DNA from: Arthrinium phaeospermum
Lineage: Eukaryota > Ascomycota > Sordariomycetes > Amphisphaeriales > Apiosporaceae
Direction of reading: 5' to 3'
Length of the DNA: 64,000 nucleotides
Assembly (NCBI GenBank): GCA_006503535.1
Contig: QYRS01000002.1
Location: 1,860,001-1,924,000, forward strand
The notes beneath the pieces are model-generated. The model saw only the letters and a list, made by a program, of their open reading frames with translations, did no database searches and had not been told where the DNA came from. This document shows, one piece after another, positions 55,501-64,000 of this stretch; within the stretch, counting starts at the first letter, position 1, and each line of letters opens with the position of its first letter. Made by a program: the position numbers and the translations under genes.

Positions 55501-57334
55501 TACCGTACGCGGATGCGGGCGCTTGTAAGTGTTCTCGTCCTCGTTGAAATAAGAAAAGCTGCACTTCACACCGCTACCTCGGGTCTCTATGTTTTTGGAC
55601 AAACTGCTCTGGCTTACGCGTGCGCGGCCCGCGTTGCTGCTGCTTGAACATGCACGCTCGGCTCTTGAGGCCCCCCCGTCCCGCCTTCTCCATAAGATAG
55701 AGAAAAGTTTTCTCGATCTCGTAGCCAAGCACTTGTCACCAAACGCGATCCGAAAACGGCGTCATGCAAGAATAAGGACGGTGCCCAAACACGCAAACTG
55801 CGAGGTTGAGAAATTTGATTCGACGATGACACGGCACTAGAGAAGCGGTCTAGTCCAACCTCGACGCCTCTCAAGTAGGTATGATATCCTCGACCAGCAG
55901 CATAGGTATTGGTGCCCGGGTTGAAGGGCGTGGGTTGGAAGGACCCCGGATCGCAGTCGAAATTCCCGTCATTCTGGCCTTTCGTCCTCGTCGGGTTTGC
56001 TACCCAATGGGCGTTTGCAGTTGGCCAAGGCGTCACCTCTGACCCGAATAGAGTACATTATATGATCAGTTCGGTCCTCGAGAATGCATCCTATGTCGGC
56101 CAGGGTGAGAACAACCGTCTTTCTTTTGACGATCTCCCAGTCGAGTGGTCCTGAACCACGCAGCCGATTTTGGCTTAGGCCCGATGCCTTCGGTTGACCC
56201 CCCGCACGGGGGGGCATGGCAGTCGTTGGTGGCTCTCCGGTGGTACCGTCTTGGTGTCCGAGAGCAGCATCTGGGCGTGCGTCTTTCGAACCCGCCGATA
56301 TCTTTTGAACGGCGCGCGCGAGGCACCTGACACGTAGAGGAAAGGACTGTGGTCGCATTCTGCTCCCCTTTTCCGACTTTTGCTGCGGGTCGCCATCTCC
56401 ACGTTTTGCGATCAGAGCGCTGCAGCGATAATGGGGTACTGACTCATGGGCGGCCGGTGCGGTCGTCTTGCCCCAACTTCCCACGTGGCTACTGACGTAG
56501 GAGTCCCAAGTTTTCAGATTGGACACTTACATATATCATGCGGCTGCTGTGCTGTTGGGCAGAGGTCGCGCTGGCTCGCTGGGTGGGTGGTGCCTTGGGC
56601 AACCGGACCATTTGGCGCCCACCACGGCTCGCTCCCCTATCCCGTCGTTTCATGATATCCAAATGCAATAAGCCCGAGGCACAGAATAGGATCGCGCAAC
56701 GGCCCTGGCAACCACATTAGAAATGCTTAGGAACTTCGGGTGTTTTCATCACAGTACTGGCTCCTCAGCATGAGCCGCAGCGTCACGCCGCGACCATGCT
56801 GAACGCGAAAGCGACAGATCCTCGCGCTGATGCCGCTCTAGAAAACCCATAAGGCATCATCAATCAGTTGAAAATTAATATCCGAATCCTGAAACATGAA
56901 TCTCAAAATAGAATACGTAGAGAATTATATAAGAACATGGCAGAAATCAGTTAATACTATTAAGAAAAAAGTTATACGGTTACCCCTTGTTTCTTTTGAG
57001 CCACAGTCTTTGTTCCCCATATGCGCAGGAGAGGCACCATAACACAATCGAAAGTACTCATTCTTGAGCTCAACTGAGGGTTCCCATTGCGATCATGTTT
57101 GTCCTCAGGCTTAGAGTAAAACATTTCCAGGCTTCTATTATGACTCGAAAGGGTCTTCATCACCCTTCCAACAACTGGACTGCCCAGGCAACCGAAAACT
57201 CGTACAAGTGAATGATAAAGAATGACCTTGAGACCACAGCTGCTTCGCGACTTCTCCAATATCAAACTGTTCTCGCAACGTCTCACTTTCTACATCGCCT
57301 TCCATACCTTTCTACCTGTGTACAGTCTCACAGC
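52508..57334. other. Long gene-poor region, 4.8 kb
   Basis: No ORF in it has a recognisable domain. The longest is 185 codons at 55969-56526 (minus). Contents include a 9-base repeat CTACTGGAC at 53255-53290, low-complexity GCAGAGGCAGAG near 54490 and AT-rich DNA at 56860-56990. The part next to 52508 should carry the SH3 gene's promoter. I see no transposase, reverse transcriptase or tRNA. Confidence 0.5.
53255..53290 (+). repeat. Short 9-base tandem repeat
   Basis: CTACTGGAC units, about four imperfect copies. Confidence 0.6.
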
Positions 57335-58315
57335 ATGGATGACGCAGCTGACACCACCAAGTGCTCATGTAGCAATATGGCCTCTTTTACAGGTATAGTC
57401 ACTTGCTCGCACATCGAAGTCATCAGGTATGAAGTGAGAGATTGTACCAGAATCCACGACACGCTAACCAGGTATAGCCTTGAAGAGCTGGTCTCGAGAC
57501 TGAAGAACGACATTGAACCGGTAACCCACGAAGTCAAGATGGCCAAGCTCGACCTCGCTGACAAGAAGGCCGAACATGAGTCGGTCGGTTGGGATTCCAT
57601 CCTCAAACGATTCACGGAGGACGGCCGCCCGGTTCCAGAAGGGGTCCAGGCGGAAGCAGACGCTTCAGAAGCGGCATTGCGTCAGGCACGGTCCAGGCTC
57701 GAGGCTGCCGAGAGCGCACGGGATATGCTGCGCAAGGAAGTGGACCAAGTTCATGAGATAGCCGTGCAGTTGAAGGAGCCTCCGCCTCGGGAGCCCGAGC
57801 CGACGACCCCCAAAAGGGGTACCAAGCGCCGCGCTGGCACGTCCGAGAAGACGTCTGGCGCTGACACGGCCGAGAAGACGGCCCACGCCGTACGACCCCC
57901 GAAACGAAGCAGAAACGATCCCGATAGCTTCGTCGGTTCATTCGACAAGCTCATCGCCTCACACTCGCAGTCTGTGACATCCCAGTCCGGCGAACACCAC
58001 AAGCAGCGAGTCCCCAGCGACCCGCCAACCCTGTCAACCCTTTGGGCCGTGTACGAAGTCCTCGACGGCCTCGTCGCGAAAGGAAAGCTCCAGCGCGGCA
58101 AGGACCCAGAGATGGACGAGAACGGCTGGCCCAAGCTGTGCGACGACAGCCCTGTCCCATCCCAGCCCCAGACAACCCCAAATGCCAGATTCGAGAGCCT
58201 CAGCAACCGCGAGAAACTGAGCCTCCTATCGCTCTCGTCTTTTGATGCCGGAGTTCTTCTGCACCCCAACCAACAGGCCAATACCCGGTCGGCAAAGAAG
58301 CCCGCAGCCTCCTGA
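57335..58315 (+). CDS. Hypothetical coiled-coil protein
   Basis: Exons: 57335-57426 and 57472-58315, giving 311 residues. The 45-base intron (GTATGA donor, GCTAACCAG end) is in frame and could be retained. Removing it joins HIEVIR to YSLEELVSRL. ATG 57335 (MDDAADTTKCSCSN) is preferred to the upstream ATG at 57212. Residues 40-150 form a charged coiled coil (ALRQARSRLEAAESARDMLR). A basic region (TPKRGTKRRAG) that may serve nuclear import and a Ser-rich C-terminus follow. No family recognised. Confidence 0.65.
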   Translation: MDDAADTTKCSCSNMASFTGIVTCSHIEVIRYEVRDCTRIHDTLTRYSLEELVSRLKNDIEPVTHEVKMAKLDLADKKAEHESVGWDSILKRFTEDGRPVPEGVQAEADASEAALRQARSRLEAAESARDMLRKEVDQVHEIAVQLKEPPPREPEPTTPKRGTKRRAGTSEKTSGADTAEKTAHAVRPPKRSRNDPDSFVGSFDKLIASHSQSVTSQSGEHHKQRVPSDPPTLSTLWAVYEVLDGLVAKGKLQRGKDPEMDENGWPKLCDDSPVPSQPQTTPNARFESLSNREKLSLLSLSSFDAGVLLHPNQQANTRSAKKPAAS

Positions 58316-58962
58316 TTCGGGGCATGGTTGCACTAAAGGCAATTGCGCCTTGACCGCGTGCGGTTATTGGCCATTTGTCGGAGAGCACAAACACGATCCC
58401 GGGCGACGTTGCTAGCCATGATATCTGTATGCGCCGCCCAGAACACGACACCAATCCGACGTCAGAGGTGCGCTGCCGAAAGAGTCTGTGCCAGGTCTCG
58501 CGGCTCAGCACGGGGAGCTGAAAGACGTATTGAATCATCGCACACGCGATGCGATCCGCCACACTATTCCTATCTGTACTGCCCTTGAGTTATTGGTACA
58601 CGAGCTTGAGCTCGAGTGGCCGAGTCTATTCTTGAAACCCACGAGAGGGTTTTGACATGGGCCGCTTTGACAACATTCAGGTTGATATAGGGCCAATAGA
58701 GCAATGATAGCTGAGACATGCTACACAATGTTCCTTGAATGGTTAGTGCCGGACAAAAATTCACAAATATGGAAATGCGCGCAGCAACAGGTATAGACCT
58801 CGGCGTGTCAAGTGGTCGTAGACATTCTCTTGAATAATGTTTCATTTTTGAGAAATCAAAATTGTTCCTATTTGAACTTAGAGTAAGGTATCACTATACA
58901 CATCAGTAAAAATGGCGCCTGGCATAATAACCATAATAGCTATTAGCTAACGTGCGCCCCCT
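58316..58962. other. Convergent 3' region, 0.65 kb
   Basis: Between the coiled-coil gene and ALG9. No gene seen. Confidence 0.4.
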
Positions 58963-60840
58963 TCAGTGCTTCCTCTTCTGCAGCAAACAATGCTGGCCCC
59001 AGTGTCTTTGGAACCGCTCTGGAACAAGACTGGTGTCCGGCACCCAGAGGACTCGCGCAAGCCAATGCGTCTTCTCGGCATCGAGGAACGGAACACACTT
59101 GACCACGTCCCAATTCTCCTCGTCGGCCACGTAGTCGGGCTCGTTAGGCGGGAGCGGTCCACCACGTTCGGGGTACTGCGTATCGACCAGGAAAGAGCAT
59201 TGTCGGACATCGATATATTTGCCCATGTCTTCCTCGTTGCGGTCGTTCATGCCGTTCGTAGGAAGCCAAGTCCCACCAAAGAACCCAAAGCCAACGCGGG
59301 CCTCCGAGAACTCGCCTGGCAGCAGACCGCGGAACTCGGACCGGATGAACTTGGCATGCATATCGCGCGGGAGAAAGTACGAGCTGGGGAATCGATACCA
59401 CTCCTTCCCTAAGCAGACGAAATCACCCTGGCCACCAACTCCCTGCTGCCCAGACACACCTGCACCCAGAGGCGTGTACAGCTTCAAGGGTGCCGAGTAT
59501 GCGGTATACAGCCCGACTATGCGCGCCACACCAAGATCCAATGACAAGAACATAGTTAAGGTGACGGCGAACAGCTTAAGACGTGCAGGGATGCGCCCAA
59601 TCAGAGAATTGGGATCCGTGTGCCCGAAGGCGTTGAGGATAATGTGCAATGCCAGGGCAGCGTTGAGAGTCAAAAACGGATAAGCAGGGTACATGAAGCG
59701 TTCCTCCTTGTGAGGCTGCAAAGTGAAGATAGCCAGCCACATGTAGAAAGGCATGAGGAAGATGATGGTGCGCATTCCTGACTGGAAGCCATGGTGGCGG
59801 GTGGAGAACACCTTTTGGAGAAGAAACAGCGGCATGGCAAGAAGCGCAAGAACAAACCAGACGTTGAAGTTGATGGCCAAGTTTCGGAAGTAGAAGGTCC
59901 ATGGTTCCGTTCCGTATAGATCGGGGCCGCCGGTCGAGGAGAACAAGTTGTACATGACAATGTTCCACGACGCGATCTCGAACTTGCGATAGAAGAACCA
60001 GTTGACACTCCCTTCTCCGAGGAGTAGGAGGATGGTGGCCACAGCACCGCGACCGACGCGAATGAAAGCCTCAAAGAACCGCTCCTTATCGCTCATCAAT
60101 GCGAAAATCGCCTCCTCGAGGAGGAAGGGGGCGCAAAGGGCAGCAGCAAATGGCCACCCTACAACACCACCAACGGCGAACCAGAATATTCCCTGGGACG
60201 TCCTCAAGCCGCCCCGCCAGTTCATGAAAGCTGCTGCTCCCAGTAACGACATGTACATGGCGAAGCTGGATGGCAGGTATGCCGTGGCCGAATGGAAGTT
60301 GCCAGGGGAAATGACGGTTGCGATCAGGAAGAAGAGGCCGATTCGGGCATTGAGCGTGAAGCTGATGACTCGGAACAGCAAGACCTGGCATAGTGCGCAT
60401 GCGAAGGCCAAGACATATCGAACAAAGTAGAACTCGCCCAGCTTGGTTGACTGGGGCAAGAGACGTCTGATGTTGCCGACAATGGCGTGCAGGCTGACGT
60501 AGAGCCAGCTTCGGATGGCAAAGTCGGGCGAGTACTCCCAGGTCTGGAGACCGTAGCCGTGGGACAGGTAGTGGGTGGGTTCCCAGTAGTTGAAGGTCTC
60601 GTCGCAGTCTTGAATGGGAGCGCAGAGGGCGCTGATCATGTTGGCACCAAGGAAAATGTAGAAGGCCGTGATGGGTTCCATGGCGAATGCCGAGGGGCGC
60701 CTAGGTGTTGAAGCATTCGTTAGCGGGGCAATCGACACGTTGATCGTAAGAGCGACAGCGGCAACCTACTTCTTCTTCGCATGGCTTGCCGTAGGGTGGA
60801 CAAATTCCCGGTGTTCTGCTTCTCCTGCCGGCGGCGCCAT
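58963..60840 (-). CDS. ALG9: ALG9-type alpha-1,2-mannosyltransferase (GT22)
   Basis: Exons: 60840-60770 and 60700-58963, giving 602 residues. The first exon codes MAPPAGEAEHREFVHPTASH and joins through a 69-base intron (branch GCTAAC) to RPSAFAMEPITAFYI. In the ER membrane it adds alpha-1,2-mannose from dolichol-phosphate-mannose to the growing N-glycan precursor. The luminal signature DCDETFNYWEPTHYLSHGYG follows the first helix, then YSPDFAIRSWLYV. About ten hydrophobic segments and the late HKEERFMYPAYP motif are as expected for GT22. The shorter start at 60738 would lose the lead exon. Housekeeping gene, divergent from NAF1. Confidence 0.92.
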
Positions 60841-61860
60841 GGTGTCGGATTGCAATGTGGTGCAATGGCTGGCGAAGGGGTGCTGGTGGTTCTGGTGGGA
60901 TTGAAGTTGTCACCTTTCAGCTGCGGCACCACACAGCTGAGCTCTGGGAATTTTGGTGAGGCTCACAAGGGTCTTTTTTAGTGCACCCGAGCAATCATGA
61001 CGTGAAGCTGGAGCTCTCTGGTGGTACCTCGACTGTACCCGCCCCAGCAAAAATGCCAGACTGTTGATTGGTCAATGATTGACTGATCTGATTCAGAAAA
61101 CCCAAGACAGATGGATGGCAGGCACTACCCCAGAACGACTTATCAATCTTGATGGTTTTCACATACGGCAAGGACCAGTCTGCCACAGTGCACTGCTCTT
61201 CACGGAACAGCAGTGGAGATCCTTTGGTTGGACCAGCTTGTTTGCGACACAGCGTTCTGCCACGTTGACAGGTTTAACACATAATCTGGGCTTGTGTGCT
61301 GCTGCTCGCAACGAAGACATTCCCATGTCGGCATCTCGTTGAGTCTGAAGTGGGCTGACATCAATCAGTTGATGAACAAAGCCGCCGCCGAGCTTCTAAC
61401 GAGCAGAGACGCAAGAGAACGACGGCCGGGTGCACCGAAGTGCCCACAGGCGACAGGCCCCATACCTGCGCAGCTGCTGCACGGGGCTTATCAGCCGGCG
61501 CTAGCAGCATCCCGGAGTCTAAATTTTGGCACCAACGATGCTGGCCCCACTGTATGTTTTTTTCTTGACCTGGACCTTCATAACAAATCTCTACCGCTTG
61601 GTTGGCTCACTCACACTGCGATACCCTTCTTTGCATCATTCCTCTTTCAGATCGGGTTGGCATCAATATCGCAGTCAAGTCGATATATCAACAATTTGAC
61701 TATACATTCTCTGTCCTGCCCACAGGTTCAACTGGTGTGTGCAGCAGACCTTTTCGAGGTCTTACAACCGTTGGCGTCTTGCGCCAGTTGTGAAAAAACA
61801 CTAGCTTCTCAAGATTTCATAAGTCGATTCACTCAAAGTCGGTCAACGAGGTCGTTCACC
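60841..61860. other. Divergent promoter region, ALG9/NAF1
   Basis: 1.0 kb between the two start codons. The NAF1 frame is open upstream for 189 codons to 61294, but this part reads like leader sequence: it has no conserved residues and poor codon use. Pyrimidine-rich tracts at 61550-61720 suggest the leader and transcription start. Confidence 0.5.
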
Positions 61861-63690
61861 ATGGGCTCGCCATTCTTCCAGATTCCTGGGCTTTCAACGC
61901 TGTCACCACCAGTACAGCAACAACAGCAAACTCAAGCCCCGGCCCAAGATCAGGTGGTCGCTGGGCCAAGCACCACTGAACCCAACGAGAAGCAGCCCCT
62001 GCCCAGCAACCATGATATGACAAAGCAGCAATCCGGCCCAGAAGAGGCACCCGCAGCTATGGAAATTGACTCGGCTGAAACCACGACTGAAAAGGATGAT
62101 GCCACGTCAATGGCTGTCGAGTCGCCTCCAAGCCCGCCTTCTCTACTCCAGAGTTTAGAGGCCCAGTTAGGTTCATTCGCCGCTCCCGTGGACGCCAGCG
62201 CACCATCAGAGCCACAACCCACAGCCACTGAGCAGAACACGGTAATGCTTGACCAGGGTGACGCTGCCCAGGTCCCTTCGGCGGACGGAGTGGCAACGCA
62301 GGAGGAAGGGGACCAACCGGAATGGGAAGAGGATTCTTCGCCGTACGAATCTTCGTCCGACTCCAGCAGCTCTGATGATTCAGATGATGATTCGGATGAT
62401 GACGGAGAGCCGCTAATGAACCCCGAGGCCATGGCCCGCATTCTCATGGAGGCCGAATCAGATGACGATGGCGAGGGCCGTGGCAAAGGAGGCGCCGCCA
62501 GTGGCCAACTTCGGACCAAGAACGAAATCCCGGAAGAGGTGATACCGAAGCCTGATGTCACCATCACGCCTGAAACCAAGATGGAGGAGCTAGGTCATGT
62601 CGAGCACATTGTTGATAACGTCATTGTTGTCAAGTCCAGCGCCACTGGCGAGTATCGCGCGCTGGAGACGGGTTCGGTTCTGTGCAACGAGGACAGGGTG
62701 GTCATTGCCGCCATGGACAACATTATCGGAAGTGTACGCGAGCCTCGCTACACAGCTAGCTTCACTAACGAGGAAGAGATCAAAGCTTTCGGCATCTCCG
62801 TTGGGTCTAAAGTGTTCTTCATTCCTGAGCATTCCACGTTTGTCGAAACAGGACCCCTGAAGGCCATGAAGGGCACAGACGCAAGCAATTGGCATGACGA
62901 AGAGGTAGCTGAAGACGAGATGGAATTCTCAGACGACGAGAAGGAACAGGCTTACAAGAGGGAACTGAAGGAGAAGAAGAGAGCGCGCAATCCCAACAAG
63001 AAGGACACCGCCAATGGCCCACCCGGGAAGCGCGGGGGTCGCGGCGCGTACCATGATGGCTCTTCACATGCAGCGGCCGATCCCGGTTCCTTGAAGTATG
63101 ATGACGAGGAAGACGACGACGGCCCTTATAGACCATTGGCCCGGCCGGCCGGTTTCGGCTCAGGCGCTGCACCTGCTGGTGGAGCGCCATTCACCCACGG
63201 ATCCGGCGGACTTCGTGGCGGCCGAGGCGATCACAGAGGCCGAGGGCGCGGCCGTCCCCACGACCGAGGTGGGCGTGGCGGCCGTGGGTATCACCGCGGC
63301 GAGTCGGGACCGGCATCGAGGTCGTACGGCCAGGAGCCGCAGGCATCACCGCAACAATTCCCGAACTTTGGTGCCCCTCCTCCCCCGCCGCAGTTTGCTC
63401 AAGGAGCCTATCCTCCAACACTACCCCAGTTCTTCGGGGGCGCCGGTGGCCAGCAATCAGCGGCTGCCGCACCGTACCCGTTCCCCACTTGGCCACAGGG
63501 TATGCCACAGAACTTTGTTCCCCCGCCACCCCCTCAGTTCCAACAGCAACAGCAGCAGCCACAGGCTCAGAATGCGCAGAATGCTGCATACTTCAATCCC
63601 GCATTCCTCGCGGCACTACAGAGCCAACTACAAGGGCAAAATGCGCCCCAAAACGGCCAGTGGCCTCCCCAGCAGGGAGGATCCGGATAG
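61861..63690 (+). CDS. NAF1: NAF1, H/ACA RNP assembly factor
   Basis: 609 residues in one exon from MGSPFFQIPGLSTLSP. The Gar1/Naf1 core lies at about 235-335, with EELGHVEHIVDNVIVVKSSA, VLCNEDRVVIAAMDNIIGSV and FGISVGSKVFFIPEHSTFVE. It is preceded by an acidic Ser/Asp stretch (SSDSSSSDDSDDDSDDDGE) and followed by Lys-rich, RGG-rich and Gln/Pro-rich tails. Naf1 binds Cbf5 and chaperones box H/ACA ribonucleoproteins before Gar1 replaces it, supporting rRNA pseudouridylation and telomerase RNA in animals. The nuclear location fits its basic tail. The large fungal size comes from disordered ends. Confidence 0.93.
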   Translation: MGSPFFQIPGLSTLSPPVQQQQQTQAPAQDQVVAGPSTTEPNEKQPLPSNHDMTKQQSGPEEAPAAMEIDSAETTTEKDDATSMAVESPPSPPSLLQSLEAQLGSFAAPVDASAPSEPQPTATEQNTVMLDQGDAAQVPSADGVATQEEGDQPEWEEDSSPYESSSDSSSSDDSDDDSDDDGEPLMNPEAMARILMEAESDDDGEGRGKGGAASGQLRTKNEIPEEVIPKPDVTITPETKMEELGHVEHIVDNVIVVKSSATGEYRALETGSVLCNEDRVVIAAMDNIIGSVREPRYTASFTNEEEIKAFGISVGSKVFFIPEHSTFVETGPLKAMKGTDASNWHDEEVAEDEMEFSDDEKEQAYKRELKEKKRARNPNKKDTANGPPGKRGGRGAYHDGSSHAAADPGSLKYDDEEDDDGPYRPLARPAGFGSGAAPAGGAPFTHGSGGLRGGRGDHRGRGRGRPHDRGGRGGRGYHRGESGPASRSYGQEPQASPQQFPNFGAPPPPPQFAQGAYPPTLPQFFGGAGGQQSAAAAPYPFPTWPQGMPQNFVPPPPPQFQQQQQQPQAQNAQNAAYFNPAFLAALQSQLQGQNAPQNGQWPPQQGGSG

Positions 63691-64000
63691 AAGAAAGGAC
63701 TTGAAATTTGCTATACCGTTTATGGACGGCACCTACCTGGGAAGCGAGCTCGGATTCGTGTACAATTAGGGGAAACAGCGGGGGAAACGGCCGAGAAGAG
63801 GTGAGAATGAAGAGCATTGCTGCGCAAAGGTGCTACTACTAAAGACTGGAATCATCAGCACAACGAATATAAAACCCCATTACCGAGAGACAGGGATCGC
63901 CTTCATACACATAGCAAGAAGCGAATCAAGCATGATGCTGATCATTAGTTTCCAGGTCGTCACGATGTCTTCATAACGACGAGTATTTCGAAATTGTCCG
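63691..64000. other. NAF1 3' flank
   Basis: 310 bases to the window end. Probably 3' untranslated sequence (AATATAAAACCCC near 63867 could serve in end formation). No further gene start is evident. Confidence 0.4.

Noticed and set aside
55969..56526. 185-codon minus-strand ORF in the gene-poor region
   Set aside because: Basic, low-information composition with no recognisable motif or start context.

Overview
The window is nuclear DNA from a filamentous ascomycete (Pezizomycotina, most likely a Sordariomycete). The genes have short introns of 45 to 110 bases with GTRNGT donors and CTRAC-like branch sites. Typical filamentous-fungal families are present: a HET protein, Clr5-domain proteins, Hce2-like secreted proteins, a fungal opsin, a LaeA-type methyltransferase and DAL5- and DHA-type transporters. 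The species cannot be named from the sequence alone.

Layout. 0-11 kb: the 3' end of an NmrA-like gene, a HET-domain gene, a DAL5-like permease, an RNA-binding protein of the RBM26/27 (Rmn1) type, and histidinol-phosphatase. 11-23 kb is an accessory, rearranged block. Two related small secreted cysteine-rich proteins face each other as inverted paralogs at 11.1 and 21.9 kb and keep similar promoters. Between them lie an amidase broken by a 2-base deletion, an unrecognised small gene unit with a hairpin-rich 3' region (14.4-15.6 kb), three decayed copies of an unknown repeat-rich gene family, scattered fragments of the amidase and of an MFS gene, and one intact DHA2 transporter. Several of the stops in this debris are of the C-to-T kind expected from repeat-induced point mutation. 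A 164-base element with perfect 27-base inverted ends sits in the promoter of the second secreted-protein gene.

23-40 kb: a secreted alpha/beta hydrolase, a SET-domain protein, a four-helix membrane protein, a SAM methyltransferase, two small orphan genes with TATA boxes, a divergent P450-like protein, a secreted protein, a DHA1 transporter, a pectin methylesterase and a microbial rhodopsin with an intact proton-pump residue set. 43-49 kb: two related genes, one with a clear Clr5 DNA-binding domain. 50-64 kb: a membrane-anchored SH3 protein, a long gene-poor stretch, a coiled-coil protein, then the housekeeping genes ALG9 (N-glycan assembly) and NAF1 (box H/ACA RNP assembly), transcribed divergently.

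No metabolic gene cluster is convincing. Conserved housekeeping genes sit near the two ends, and secreted, transport and repeat-derived genes fill the middle. The exon models below were built by hand from splice signals and reading-frame continuity. Every multi-exon model adds up to a whole number of codons except the two genes with apparent frameshifts (RBM26-like and amidase).
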